Assembly: GCA_964528035.1 (NCBI GenBank)
Contig: CAZGQY010000006.1
Location: 1 to 58,610, forward strand
DNA: 58,610 nt
Reading direction: 5' to 3'
DNA from: CAZGQY01 sp964528035
GTDB lineage: Bacteria > Pseudomonadota > Gammaproteobacteria > Methylococcales > UBA1147
The position numbers were made by a program, and so were the translations under genes. Below the pieces are notes generated by a model. The model did not search any database. It had not been told where the DNA came from and worked only from the letters and a program-made list of their open reading frames with translations. Below are positions 35,311-43,450 of the stretch, piece after piece; the stretch's first letter is position 1, and each line of letters starts with the position of its first letter.

Positions 35311-36501
35311 ATGAGTCCTGCTCCACGTAATCGCCTGTCCCTGTTCTATCTGGTGTATTTTTCAACATTGGGGAGTTTTCTTCCATATTGGGGCGTATAT
35401 CTGGATTCTATAGGGTTCTATCCCTGGCAGATCGGCCAACTTATGGCGGCGCTGGTAGGCACTAAGATTATCGCGCCGATTCTATGGGGTTGGCTTGCCG
35501 ATCGAAGCGGTAAAGCGATGCGCATCATTCGTGTTGCTTCTTTAATTGCTGCGCTTGCATTTACTCTGGTTTTTCTGTGGTCAGATTTTATCAAATTACT
35601 TGCGGTAACTCTGGTATTTAGTTTTTTCTGGAACGCGACTTTACCCCAATTCGAAGCAGTCACACTGTGCCATCTTGGCAATTCAGCCCATGATTACAGT
35701 CGGATTCGGATCTGGGGTTCGATTGGTTTTGTAATCAGCGTTGTTCTTGTTGGGATACTGGTGGATACACACACTGTCTCAATTTTGCCAGTATTGATTT
35801 GTATGTTTATGTTCGGAATTTGGTTTACGAGCCTGATTGTTCCAGAATGCAATCGCAGTCAGGATGAATCAGATCCAGGCAATATCTTTACAACTCTTAA
35901 ACAACCCGCAGTATTGGTTTTTCTGCTGGTGGTGTGCTTAGCGCAGGCCGCTCATGGTGCCTACTACGTGTTTTATTCCATTTACCTGGAAGATAATGGA
36001 TATTCGAGTACTGAAACCGGGCTTCTGTGGGCACTGGGTGTCGTGGCAGAAATATTTTTGTTTTTTTATATACATCGGTTCTTAAAGATTATCAGTCTTC
36101 GACATTTGCTAATGTGCAGCATTTCATTGGGCATTTTAAGATGGAGTCTTATTGGCTGTTGCATCAATAGTTCCGGATTAGTTATTCTTGCGCAGTTACT
36201 ACACGCTGCGACATTTGGTTCAACCCACATTGCGGCGATACATATTGTACATCGATCATTTCCTGCAGCCCACCGAGGCAAGGGACAGGCGATATACAGC
36301 GGTGTAAGCTTTGGTTTGGGAGGAATGATCGGCAGTTACACTAGTGGTGAGTTATGGAGTATATTAGGCGCCACTGGGGTCTTTTATGGTTCCGCTCTGG
36401 TTTGTTTACTGGCATTGTTTTGCATGTCGGCGTGCGCCGGTTTTAAAGATAAATCGATCGACGAACCGACGAGAGAAACAATTGTCGAAGAAGATTCGTG
36501 A
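35311..36501 (+). CDS. MFS permease (HcaT-like)
   Basis: A 396-residue major facilitator with about 12 hydrophobic segments. The MFS loop motif appears as GWLADRSGKAMRII after helix 2. The opening LFYLVYFSTLGSFLPYWGVYLDSIGF and the PAAHRGKGQAIYSGVSFGLGGMIGS segment match the phenylpropionate-permease-like subgroup (MFS_1_like). Substrate unknown. It follows aroC by 241 bases on the same strand. Confidence 0.85.
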   Translation: MSPAPRNRLSLFYLVYFSTLGSFLPYWGVYLDSIGFYPWQIGQLMAALVGTKIIAPILWGWLADRSGKAMRIIRVASLIAALAFTLVFLWSDFIKLLAVTLVFSFFWNATLPQFEAVTLCHLGNSAHDYSRIRIWGSIGFVISVVLVGILVDTHTVSILPVLICMFMFGIWFTSLIVPECNRSQDESDPGNIFTTLKQPAVLVFLLVVCLAQAAHGAYYVFYSIYLEDNGYSSTETGLLWALGVVAEIFLFFYIHRFLKIISLRHLLMCSISLGILRWSLIGCCINSSGLVILAQLLHAATFGSTHIAAIHIVHRSFPAAHRGKGQAIYSGVSFGLGGMIGSYTSGELWSILGATGVFYGSALVCLLALFCMSACAGFKDKSIDEPTRETIVEEDS

Positions 36502-36621
36502 AACTGTTCCGGTCGAAAACTTTTTTTAGTAGAGGGTTTTTTTCGGACAGGGTTCGAAAATATTTACAGTTTGACTAGTATTTAATGGAATTCTGGTAAA
36601 CAGTACGGGGTACCTGATCAA

Positions 36622-37242
36622 GTGTTTGAAATAATTAAAAATGGCGGTGTGTTACTGTGGCCGATTATCGCCTGTTCAATTTTGGCTATGGGTATTATTT
36701 GTGAACGGTTCTGGACTTTGAGAACCCAGCGAATTCTACCCAGTCGACTGGTTCCGCAAGTGTGGAATCTATACAAGGAAAAAAAGCTGGATAGTGCACG
36801 CATAAGAATATTGCGCAGAAGTTCGCCTCTGGGAGCCGTGCTAGCCGCAGGACTGATTAACCATCGGCATGGCCGGGATGTGATGAAAGAAAGCATCGAA
36901 GAGGCAGGTCGGCAGGTCGTTCATGAGTTGGGACGGTTTTTGAATACCCTGGGTACAATCGCGTCGATCACGCCTTTGTTAGGCTTATTGGGCACTGTCG
37001 TGGGTATGATTAAGGTGTTTTCGGCGATAATGAGCGGTGGTGTCGGCGATCCGACCATTCTTGCTGGAGGTATTTCTGAAGCATTGGTGACCACTGCCGC
37101 CGGATTATCCGTTGCAATACCAAGCGTTATGTTCCATCGATACTTTCAAGGACGTATCGTAGGTTTAGTACTGAAAATGGAAGAAGAGGCCTTACGTTTG
37201 ATCGAAATACTACACGGTGACAGAGAGGCGACAGGTTCATGA
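36622..37242 (+). CDS. exbB: ExbB/TolQ-type energy-transducing channel protein
   Basis: A 206-residue MotA/TolQ/ExbB-family protein with a GTG start and three transmembrane helices: GGVLLWPIIACSILAMGIICERFW, LGTIASITPLLGLLGTVVGMIKVFSAI and EALVTTAAGLSVAIPSVMFHRYF. With ExbD it transmits the proton motive force to an outer-membrane or envelope system. The ExbB-ExbD-LpxK-Trm112-KdsB order is shared with pseudomonads. It overlaps exbD by four bases. Confidence 0.9.
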   Translation: MFEIIKNGGVLLWPIIACSILAMGIICERFWTLRTQRILPSRLVPQVWNLYKEKKLDSARIRILRRSSPLGAVLAAGLINHRHGRDVMKESIEEAGRQVVHELGRFLNTLGTIASITPLLGLLGTVVGMIKVFSAIMSGGVGDPTILAGGISEALVTTAAGLSVAIPSVMFHRYFQGRIVGLVLKMEEEALRLIEILHGDREATGS

Positions 37243-37661
37243 ATTTTCGGCGACAGCGTAAAGAAAACCTGGAAATCAATATCACACCGATGATCGATGT
37301 TGTATTTCTGTTATTGATATTTTTTATGGTTACTACAACATTTAATCGTGAAACCGAGTTGCAGATCCAATTACCTGAAGCACAGGGAAATGAACCGGTG
37401 GTGAAAAAGGTTGTGGAAGTCACTATAGGTGCGTCGGGTACTTATTTCGTTAACAATGAACAGGTCATAAATACCGAGATAGCGACTCTGAAAAAAGCTA
37501 TATCGGATGCTGCGGGTAATCAAGTTAAGTTACCATTGGTCATCGCTGCCGATGCGAAATCCCCGCATCAGTCAATGATATCGGTGTTGGAGGCAGCGGG
37601 CGATTTAGGATTTGTTCATATCACTTTTGCTGCAAAAACATCACCGAAAAAAGGCGATTGA
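37239..37661 (+). CDS. exbD: ExbD/TolR-type protein
   Basis: A 140-residue partner of ExbB. One N-terminal transmembrane helix carries the proton-binding Asp (INITPMIDVVFLLLIFFMVTTTF), followed by a periplasmic domain (LQIQLPEAQG, ATLKKAISDAAG, PLVIAADAKSPHQSMISVLEAAGDLGFVHITFAAK). ATG overlaps the exbB stop. lpxK starts 28 bases downstream. Confidence 0.92.
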   Translation: MNFRRQRKENLEINITPMIDVVFLLLIFFMVTTTFNRETELQIQLPEAQGNEPVVKKVVEVTIGASGTYFVNNEQVINTEIATLKKAISDAAGNQVKLPLVIAADAKSPHQSMISVLEAAGDLGFVHITFAAKTSPKKGD

Positions 37662-37689
37662 ATGGCATTGGTCTGACGTAAATAAAATC

Positions 37690-38682
37690 ATGTCCTTCTC
37701 GAAATGGCTGGAATCCCAGTGGTACAAGAAAACCATACTGGTTTACCTGATTACTCCGTTGAGTGGTTTATACAGATTTGTGATTTGGCTGCGTCGCTTG
37801 GCCTATTCAACGGGAATATTTACAACGGTATATTTGGATTGTCCCGTTATCGTGGTCGGAAATCTTACCGTTGGTGGTACCGGTAAAACTCCATTAGTCA
37901 TTTGGATTATTGAATGCTTAAAAAATAATGGTTGGAATCCAGGTGCCATAAGTCGTGGTTATGGCGGTCAATCAGGAAATAATCCTCAGGAGGTTCGGAT
38001 AGCAAGTACACCGACTGTTGTTGGTGACGAGCCAGTGGTTATTTCCAGACGGACCGGTGTGGATATGACCGTTTGTCCCGATAGAGTGAGAGCGGGGCAA
38101 AATCTTTTGCAACGTAGCGACTGTAATGTTCTTGTATCTGATGATGGTTTGCAACACTATGCTTTAGGTCGCAGTATTGAAATTGCGGTCGTGGACGCCA
38201 GTCGTCAATTTGGCAACAATTACTGTCTGCCAGCCGGGCCATTGCGTGAACCGCTTTCTCGATTGAAAACAGTCGATATGGTTGTTTACAATGGTGGGAA
38301 AGATAACAATACGCACACGATGAAACTGCTTGGTGAGCATGCCGTTAATTTGCAAAATTCAAAATTAATTGTGCCACTTGGCGACTTCCTGGGACGGCAT
38401 TGTCATGCGATAGCAGCGATTGGCAATCCAAAGCGTTTTTTCGATTTGTTGGATGCATTTCAACTGCACTTTGATACCCGCGTCTTTCCAGATCATCATA
38501 AATTCAAATTAGAGGATTTTCAATTTACTGACACAGCACCTGTATTAATGACCGAAAAAGATGCTGTAAAATGTACTCAGTTTAATCAGACCAATTTTTG
38601 GTATGTACCCGTTACTGCATACTTAAACCCAAACTTTTCCGAACAACTACTTAATCTGCTGAATAAAAACAAGAATGAATAA
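37690..38682 (+). CDS. lpxK: Tetraacyldisaccharide 4'-kinase
   Basis: A 330-residue inner-membrane-associated kinase that phosphorylates the lipid A precursor to give lipid IVA. I start at ATG 37690 (MSFSKWLESQWY), not further upstream within exbD. It shows an N-terminal membrane-associated helix (LVYLITPLSGLYRFVIWLRR), the P-loop VGNLTVGGTGKTPLVIW, GAISRGYGG, DDGLQHYALGRSIEIAVVDA and the late VLMTEKDAVKC. Complete. It overlaps the Trm112-like gene by eight bases. Confidence 0.96.
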   Translation: MSFSKWLESQWYKKTILVYLITPLSGLYRFVIWLRRLAYSTGIFTTVYLDCPVIVVGNLTVGGTGKTPLVIWIIECLKNNGWNPGAISRGYGGQSGNNPQEVRIASTPTVVGDEPVVISRRTGVDMTVCPDRVRAGQNLLQRSDCNVLVSDDGLQHYALGRSIEIAVVDASRQFGNNYCLPAGPLREPLSRLKTVDMVVYNGGKDNNTHTMKLLGEHAVNLQNSKLIVPLGDFLGRHCHAIAAIGNPKRFFDLLDAFQLHFDTRVFPDHHKFKLEDFQFTDTAPVLMTEKDAVKCTQFNQTNFWYVPVTAYLNPNFSEQLLNLLNKNKNE

Positions 38683-38863
38683 ATATTTGCTGGATATTCT
38701 GGTATGCCCGATATGTAAGGGGCGTTTAATACTAAAAAGAGAGTCTAAAGAAATGATCTGTAAGGCGGATCGATTGGCTTATCCCATTCAGGATGATATT
38801 CCGGTAATGCTGGAATCAGAGGCTAGACGAATCCCTTTGGACGAATATGATACGCTTGATTGA
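38675..38863 (+). CDS. Trm112 family protein (YcaR-like)
   Basis: A 62-residue Trm112-like zinc-ribbon-type protein (MNKYLLDILVCPICKGRLIL, then CKADRLAYPIQDDIPVML). Three cysteines (C11, C14 and a later Cys in MICKAD) are visible rather than four. The small protein between lpxK and kdsB is conserved in many Gammaproteobacteria; its job is unclear. It overlaps lpxK and ends 21 bases before kdsB. Confidence 0.9.
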   Translation: MNKYLLDILVCPICKGRLILKRESKEMICKADRLAYPIQDDIPVMLESEARRIPLDEYDTLD

Positions 38864-38884
38864 CCCGCTGGATTTTAGTTATTA

Positions 38885-39658
38885 ATGAAAGATCGATTTA
38901 AGGTGGTTATTCCTGCTCGATACGCGTCTTCGCGTCTGCCTGGCAAACCCCTGGTGCCTATTGCAGGGAAACCCATGATTCTTCATGTCTGTGATCGTGC
39001 AAAAGAGTCTCAAGCTGAAGAAATCGTTGTTGCAACGGATGACAGTCGGATCTTTAAGGCAGTTTCCGACTATGGGTTTACCGCGATTATGACGCGCGAT
39101 GACCATACCAATGGGACTGAACGAATCGCCGAAGTCTGTAGTCGTCTCGGTTGGCAATCTTCAGATATCGTGGTTAATCTGCAAGGAGATGAGCCTTCGG
39201 TTCCCTCCGAATTGATACGTACCCTGGCGTTGGGACTGTTATCCCAGCAAGCAGCAAATATAGCCACTCTAGCAACACCAGTTATTGAATTAGAGCAAAT
39301 ATTCAATCCTAACCATGTCAAGGTAGTGTTGGATCAGTTTGGATACGCACTTTATTTTAGTCGTGCCGCAATACCGTGGGACCGGGATAATTTTCATCAA
39401 CATGAGCAATTTAAAAGCAGTCGATTCGAGTACTTAAGACATATTGGGATGTACGCATATTCGGTCGATTTTTTAGAACGCTACGTTGCCTGGTCAACGT
39501 CAGTACTGGAGCAGGTAGAATCTTTGGAGCAGTTGAGAATACTCTGGTACGGGGAACGGATTTTTGTACGCATTATTGATCAGGAACCTGAACCTGGAGT
39601 CGATACCCTGAATGATCTGAGAAGGGTAGAGCAAAATTTTACTAATAAAACGGAATAA
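38885..39658 (+). CDS. kdsB: CMP-Kdo synthetase (3-deoxy-manno-octulosonate cytidylyltransferase)
   Basis: A 257-residue enzyme that activates Kdo with CTP for the LPS inner core. Motifs: VVIPARYASSRLPGKPLVPIAGKPMI (nucleotide-binding), EIVVATDDSRI, MTRDDHTNGTERIAEV, VNLQGDEPSVPSELI and AIPWDRD, with the closing EQLRILWYGERI. Length normal. It follows the Trm112-like gene in the lipid A/LPS operon. Confidence 0.96.
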   Translation: MKDRFKVVIPARYASSRLPGKPLVPIAGKPMILHVCDRAKESQAEEIVVATDDSRIFKAVSDYGFTAIMTRDDHTNGTERIAEVCSRLGWQSSDIVVNLQGDEPSVPSELIRTLALGLLSQQAANIATLATPVIELEQIFNPNHVKVVLDQFGYALYFSRAAIPWDRDNFHQHEQFKSSRFEYLRHIGMYAYSVDFLERYVAWSTSVLEQVESLEQLRILWYGERIFVRIIDQEPEPGVDTLNDLRRVEQNFTNKTE

Positions 39659-39696
39659 TGTTGGCGTTTTAGTCGATCTTCAAGATATTTTATAAT

Positions 39697-39861
39697 TAGG
39701 AGCGAGGTTTTAATAATATGCGAAAGATTGACGCAGGATTATTGTTTGTCTTCAAGGCGTAGCAACAGGCGCATAGCAGGGCTAGGCAAACTGATGCTAC
39801 AACGCAGAAGACGGACAATAAGGCAAGTCAAAATTCGTATATTATTGAATCCTCGCTCCTT
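39697..39861. repeat. 165-bp palindromic element with long inverted repeats
   Basis: AGGAGCGAGG (39698-39707) at the left is the exact reverse complement of CCTCGCTCCT (39851-39860) at the right. The match continues inward with AATAATATGCGAA facing TTCGTATATTATT and, more loosely, almost to the centre near 39780 (AACAGGCGCATAGCAGGGC around the middle). The whole element could fold as one hairpin with arms of about 80 bases. It carries no ORF and sits between kdsB and the phosphatase gene. It looks like a MITE or dispersed palindromic unit. Confidence 0.75.
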
Positions 39862-39927
39862 AGTCTGTGTCTAATTGGCTAGTGCGCTCGTTTATTGGGA
39901 ACGAACTTTAAATTTGAAAGAGTAGAA

Positions 39928-40416
39928 TTGAACAATCAAAAAAAAATTAGTGTTTTATTTGTTTGTATGGGAAATATTTGTCGCTCACCTACGGCTGAAG
40001 GCGTATTTCGAAAGCAGGTTGAGGATGCTGGATATTTACAGCAAATTGAGATCGATTCAGCGGGTACTCATGCCTACCATGCATTTGAACCACCTGATCC
40101 ACGAGCACAAAGTGCGGCATTACTGCGAGGCTTTGATCTGAGTCCTTTGAAGGCGCGCAAAGTACAGGCGATTGATTTTGAAGTATTCGACTACATCCTG
40201 GCGATGGACAAATATAATTATGATTCGCTAGTGGCATCATGCCCCAAAGTATTTGCCTATAAAATATCCATGTTTCTTAAATTTGCCCCAGACCTGGGTA
40301 TAAGAGATGTCCCCGATCCTTATTATGGCGGGGAGAAAGGCTTTGAGGAAGTATTGGATTTAGTGGAGGAGGCCAGTTTTGGTTTTCTCCAGGAATTGCG
40401 CAAACGAGAATTATAA
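39928..40416 (+). CDS. Low-molecular-weight protein-tyrosine phosphatase
   Basis: About 162 residues from TTG 39928 (a TTG 33 bases upstream is possible; no ATG fits before the active site). The catalytic loop is VCMGNICRSPTAEG, with C-x5-R, near residue 13, and the general-acid loop is DVPDPYYGG. FDYILAMDKYN is also typical. It dephosphorylates tyrosine-phosphorylated proteins or acts on capsule regulation. The position after kdsB matches pseudomonads, where murB would come next; here it is absent. Confidence 0.9.
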   Translation: MNNQKKISVLFVCMGNICRSPTAEGVFRKQVEDAGYLQQIEIDSAGTHAYHAFEPPDPRAQSAALLRGFDLSPLKARKVQAIDFEVFDYILAMDKYNYDSLVASCPKVFAYKISMFLKFAPDLGIRDVPDPYYGGEKGFEEVLDLVEEASFGFLQELRKREL

Positions 40417-40434
40417 AGGATCGAGAAGGCTCCG

Positions 40435-40460
40435 AACCAAATTAGTCAAACTGTTTGGTT
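40435..40460. terminator. Convergent terminator between phosphatase gene and sodC
   Basis: AACCAAA (40435-40441) pairs with TTTGGTT (40454-40460), followed by TTTC on the plus strand. It lies in the 69-base gap between two converging genes. A bidirectional intrinsic terminator is likely. Confidence 0.55.
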
Positions 40461-40485
40461 TTCGCAAAATCCAGTAAATTCCCTT

Positions 40486-41061
40486 TTAATTAACCTGTTT
40501 TATAACTCCGCAAGCCATACGTGATCCTGCAGCACCGGTCGGTTGTGATGACAAATCGTCTGCACCGGCATGAATAATTATGCCTTTTTCGATGATATTA
40601 TTAGCGCCATCGAAGGAAACTATTTTGTCAACGCGATCATATCTGGTGTTACCCGTTGGATCTGCTGTAATATTGCCTAGGTCTCCAACATGACGAATCA
40701 CCGCATCCGGCGCTCCGTGATTGACTTTATGTGGATTAAAATGGCCGCCTGCCGATTTCCCATCCGCCGAACTACAATCGCCTTTTTCGTGGATATGAAA
40801 ACCGTGATCGCCTGGTGTTAAGCCTGCGAGCTGGGCGGTAACACGGACACCTTTGTCAGTTTTTATGAAAGATACTGATCCGCTAACGCTATTTCCAGTC
40901 GTCGCTATCAGATTTGCTTTAGCCTCTATTTTTGCAATCGATACTTCTTTATCGGTTCCTTTTGCTTGCATAGCATCCTTCGAACAACCCGAACCACTGA
41001 GCCCGATAACAACAAGCGTCGCAACAAAAAACTTATACAACCGATGACCACAAACTGTCAT
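40486..41061 (-). CDS. sodC: Periplasmic Cu/Zn superoxide dismutase
   Basis: A 191-residue precursor. The N-terminus (YKFFVATLVVIGLSGSGCSK) is a signal peptide, possibly a lipoprotein signal although the lipobox is imperfect. Metal ligands are in HGFHIHEKGDC (Cu and disulphide Cys), GGHFNPHKVNHG (Zn/Cu), HVGDLGN (Zn) and the final VIIHAGADDLSS (His), with the second disulphide cysteine in RMACGVIKQ. It detoxifies superoxide in the periplasm. It converges on the phosphatase gene. Confidence 0.95.
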   Translation of the reverse strand: MTVCGHRLYKFFVATLVVIGLSGSGCSKDAMQAKGTDKEVSIAKIEAKANLIATTGNSVSGSVSFIKTDKGVRVTAQLAGLTPGDHGFHIHEKGDCSSADGKSAGGHFNPHKVNHGAPDAVIRHVGDLGNITADPTGNTRYDRVDKIVSFDGANNIIEKGIIIHAGADDLSSQPTGAAGSRMACGVIKQVN

Positions 41062-41269
41062 TTCATTACCTTTTTTTTACAGGGGTTGAATAGCATAATG
41101 CCACCCAACTTTGATATTTCATTGCAGCAACTTATTCAAATAATAGCGATAGAGAGATTATCAACTATCCAAAGTTATTTAGCGAATGTTATATCAATAA
41201 TATCCCTTCGGCGAACATTAATTGAGCGTTGATCATGGCTATACCATTCGAATGTAATGATTTGGTTAG

Positions 41270-41905
41270 TCATGGAAAATATTTTCGTAGTCTAAAAGTA
41301 ACGCCAAGATTTTCTGCGACATTCCTGACCTTTGCAAGATCAATAATATCGTTTCTATTAATACAGCTTGCTTCGACGAACAGACCTTGCTCAATGCACT
41401 CGGTCATAAACAATATTACATCGGCAAAACCCAGTTCATTGTTGGGATTCATTATTTTGTGATAACTGTCTGCGTCGTGTCCGTTTAACGCTATGCTGAC
41501 ATGGCTAATACCCACAGATTTAAGCTGTTTAACTATCCCTGGCGCAAACAGACCACAAGTATTCAGTCTCAAATTATAACCCTCACCATTCTTTCCAAGT
41601 GCATTAGCGACAATAATCAATTCATTTTGCTTCAGTAATGGTTCGCCTCCCCCTGCAAAAACGATCGACTCCTTATCCCAGTCCGGGAACTTAGCAGACG
41701 CGAATTTCATTGCCAATAGAACCTCTTCAGATCGAGGTTCGTCTAAAATACTGGTGACATCCAGCCACCTGAAGGTTCCTGCAAAGGGGAAGTTGGGTCC
41801 TCGAGAATGAATCAACGAAGTGACAGGGGATCGATTGGTTAAAGAGATATAGAGCGACTGTCCCAATCCATATATGAGTCCTGGTCTGGGTTGGCTTACT
41901 GGCAT
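41270..41905 (-). CDS. Radical-SAM-fold protein lacking the cluster cysteines
   Basis: A 211-residue protein that resembles the TatD-associated radical SAM family: YISLTNRS at the start of the barrel, FAGGGEPLLKQNELI (the GGEP S-adenosylmethionine motif) near residue 82, LRLNTCGLF and VSIALNGHDADSYHKIM. The CxxxCxxC cluster motif that should follow TNR is Ser26-x3-Ser30-x2-His33, so no 4Fe-4S cluster can form in the usual way. It may be inactive, a decaying gene or a family with a changed chemistry. It is divergent from the hypB remnant. Confidence 0.6.
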   Translation of the reverse strand: MPVSQPRPGLIYGLGQSLYISLTNRSPVTSLIHSRGPNFPFAGTFRWLDVTSILDEPRSEEVLLAMKFASAKFPDWDKESIVFAGGGEPLLKQNELIIVANALGKNGEGYNLRLNTCGLFAPGIVKQLKSVGISHVSIALNGHDADSYHKIMNPNNELGFADVILFMTECIEQGLFVEASCINRNDIIDLAKVRNVAENLGVTFRLRKYFP

Positions 41906-42052
41906 GTTAAGTGTTCAAAATTTTGGAATGGCGAATCACAATTCTGTTGAAAACTCAGTAAAAGTTTAAGAAATATCTTTAATATGAATGATTATGTGAT
42001 ATAAATCTAGGTTGTTTTTCATTCAGACGGATTTCTTCTGTTAAGACTCTAC

Positions 42053-42424
42053 TTGATTCCTGTGACCACGCCAAATTTAACAGATGTAGTGATAATCGAA
42101 TACGTTAGCAAATTAGTCTGTCGGGCATTGTTCGATATAGGCAAGAAGGCCAAGGTCTTCATACTATCGGTCAGGACGGGCGAGGACAAGCCCGTGAAAT
42201 ACCCGCACATTTTCTGCGCCGCCCCTGTAATGATCATCAACAAGACCGATCTTTTAGCTTATGTTGATTTCAACGTTGATCGATGTATCAAGTATGCGCG
42301 GTCGGTCAATCCCGATATTAACGTACTCCAATTATCCGCTACAGACGGTAATGGTCTGAAAAATGGGCACAATTGGCTTTCTGAAGTAATCCAGTTTCCT
42401 ACAGGCTTAGTGGCTGAGCAATGA
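42053..42424 (+). pseudogene. hypB: HypB GTPase remnant (N-terminus lost)
   Basis: The 123 residues match the C-terminal half of the nickel-insertion GTPase HypB: KLVCRALFDIGKKAKVFILSVRTGEDKPVKYPHIFCAAPVMIINKTDLL (NKxD guanine motif), VDFNVDRCIKYARSVNPDINVLQLSAT. The metal-binding N-terminus, the P-loop and the start of the GTPase domain are missing, and the ORF opens with a poor TTG. The stop overlaps the start of the NicO gene. It is GC-richer than the surrounding DNA. It is a decayed or truncated gene, possibly a leftover hydrogenase-maturation operon. Confidence 0.75.
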
Positions 42425-43134
42425 CCGGGGTTTTATTGTTCGGTTTTCTGTTAGGAATGAGGCATGCCTTAGAGGCGGATCATGTCGCCGCTGTTGCCTC
42501 ACTGGCAACGCGAAGCACCTCATTGAAATATACGATTAAGCTAGGGACGGTTTGGGGCTTTGGACACACTCTTGCATTATTTTTATTTGGCTCGATGATT
42601 TTGATGCTAGACACTATTGTGCCGGGTCAGCTTGCGCGTGCTTTGGAGTGTGCGGTCGGTGTGATGTTGATTATTTTGGGTGTGGATGTCCTACATCGTC
42701 TTTACAAGGAACGTATCCACTTCCATCTTCATCGACACGCATCCGGAGAAGTCCATTTTCACGCCCACGCCCACTCTCACAGCGGGGAAAAAGAGCATAA
42801 TTCCAATCAGCATAATCATATACACCCGAAAGAGTTTCCAATTAGAGCGCTGCTTATTGGGTTAATGCATGGCATGGCGGGGTCCGCTGCGTTAATTCTT
42901 TTAACCCTGCAAACGGTTGATTCAATAATGCAAGGTTTTTTATATATCGCTTTGTTTGGAATCGGCTCAATCATTGGCATGGCGATACTGTCTATGGTGA
43001 TCGCGATTCCTCTTCGACATTCACCAACAGGATTAACCTGGCTCCATAATGGCATTCAGGCTACGGTAGGATTTGCGACTCTAGCTCTGGGGTTTTCCGT
43101 AATCTATGAAATCGGACGCTTAGGAGTGATCTGA
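42421..43134 (+). CDS. NicO-type nickel/cobalt transporter
   Basis: A 237-residue membrane protein with the NiCoT/NicO signature HALEADH (residues 15-21) near the N-terminus, WGFGHTLALFLFG, a His-rich cytosolic loop (HFHLHRHASGEVHFHAHAHSHSGEKEH) and GLMHGMAGSAALILLTLQT. It should import or export Ni/Co. Coupled by ATGA to the truncated hypB fragment, which suggests a former nickel-hydrogenase or urease locus whose other genes are gone. Confidence 0.85.
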   Translation: MTGVLLFGFLLGMRHALEADHVAAVASLATRSTSLKYTIKLGTVWGFGHTLALFLFGSMILMLDTIVPGQLARALECAVGVMLIILGVDVLHRLYKERIHFHLHRHASGEVHFHAHAHSHSGEKEHNSNQHNHIHPKEFPIRALLIGLMHGMAGSAALILLTLQTVDSIMQGFLYIALFGIGSIIGMAILSMVIAIPLRHSPTGLTWLHNGIQATVGFATLALGFSVIYEIGRLGVI

Positions 43135-43164
43135 TTCAAACTCCAACCTCCTTGGTCAAGTAGA

Positions 43165-43450
43165 ACCCTTCCCACTTGGGAGGCTAAAGAAATAAGGCAA
43201 CTAACTGCCCCCCCTAACGAAACAACCCTCTATGGGAGATCTGTAGAGGAAGTGTATGCGGCAGGGAAGCCGTATCCAAGCCTACTGGAATGTATTTACG
43301 GCGTCTTCCGGAACAGATCACCCATAGAGGAAAGGGGTGAGCAATTACGAAATAAGAATAGATATCTGCGGTTTGGTTTTTGCGATAGAGTGATGCCCAG
43401 TCAGATAAATAGACAGTGTAAAAGTTAAATATTAAACCTTGGGGAAAGGT
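43165..43450 (+). ncRNA. Highly structured leader upstream of Nramp-like gene (riboswitch candidate)
   Basis: CCTCTATGGG (43227-43236) pairs perfectly with CCCATAGAGG (43321-43330), continued after one A-A mismatch by GATCTGT (43238-43244) with ACAGATC (43313-43319). Within lies GGAAG (43248-43252) with CTTCC (43305-43309). In the centre ATGCGGC (43256-43262) can pair with GCCGTAT (43269-43275), or GCCGTA (43269-43274) with TACGGC (43297-43302), which exclude each other. A CCTTCCC/GGGAGG hairpin lies further upstream (about 43167-43183). The Nramp-like gene starts 120 bases after the main stem. I cannot match it to a known riboswitch class. Confidence 0.5.

Noticed and set aside
43137..43450. 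Cobalamin, M-box or yybP-ykoY riboswitch
   Set aside because: The hallmark conserved cores of these classes are not present, although the region is clearly structured.
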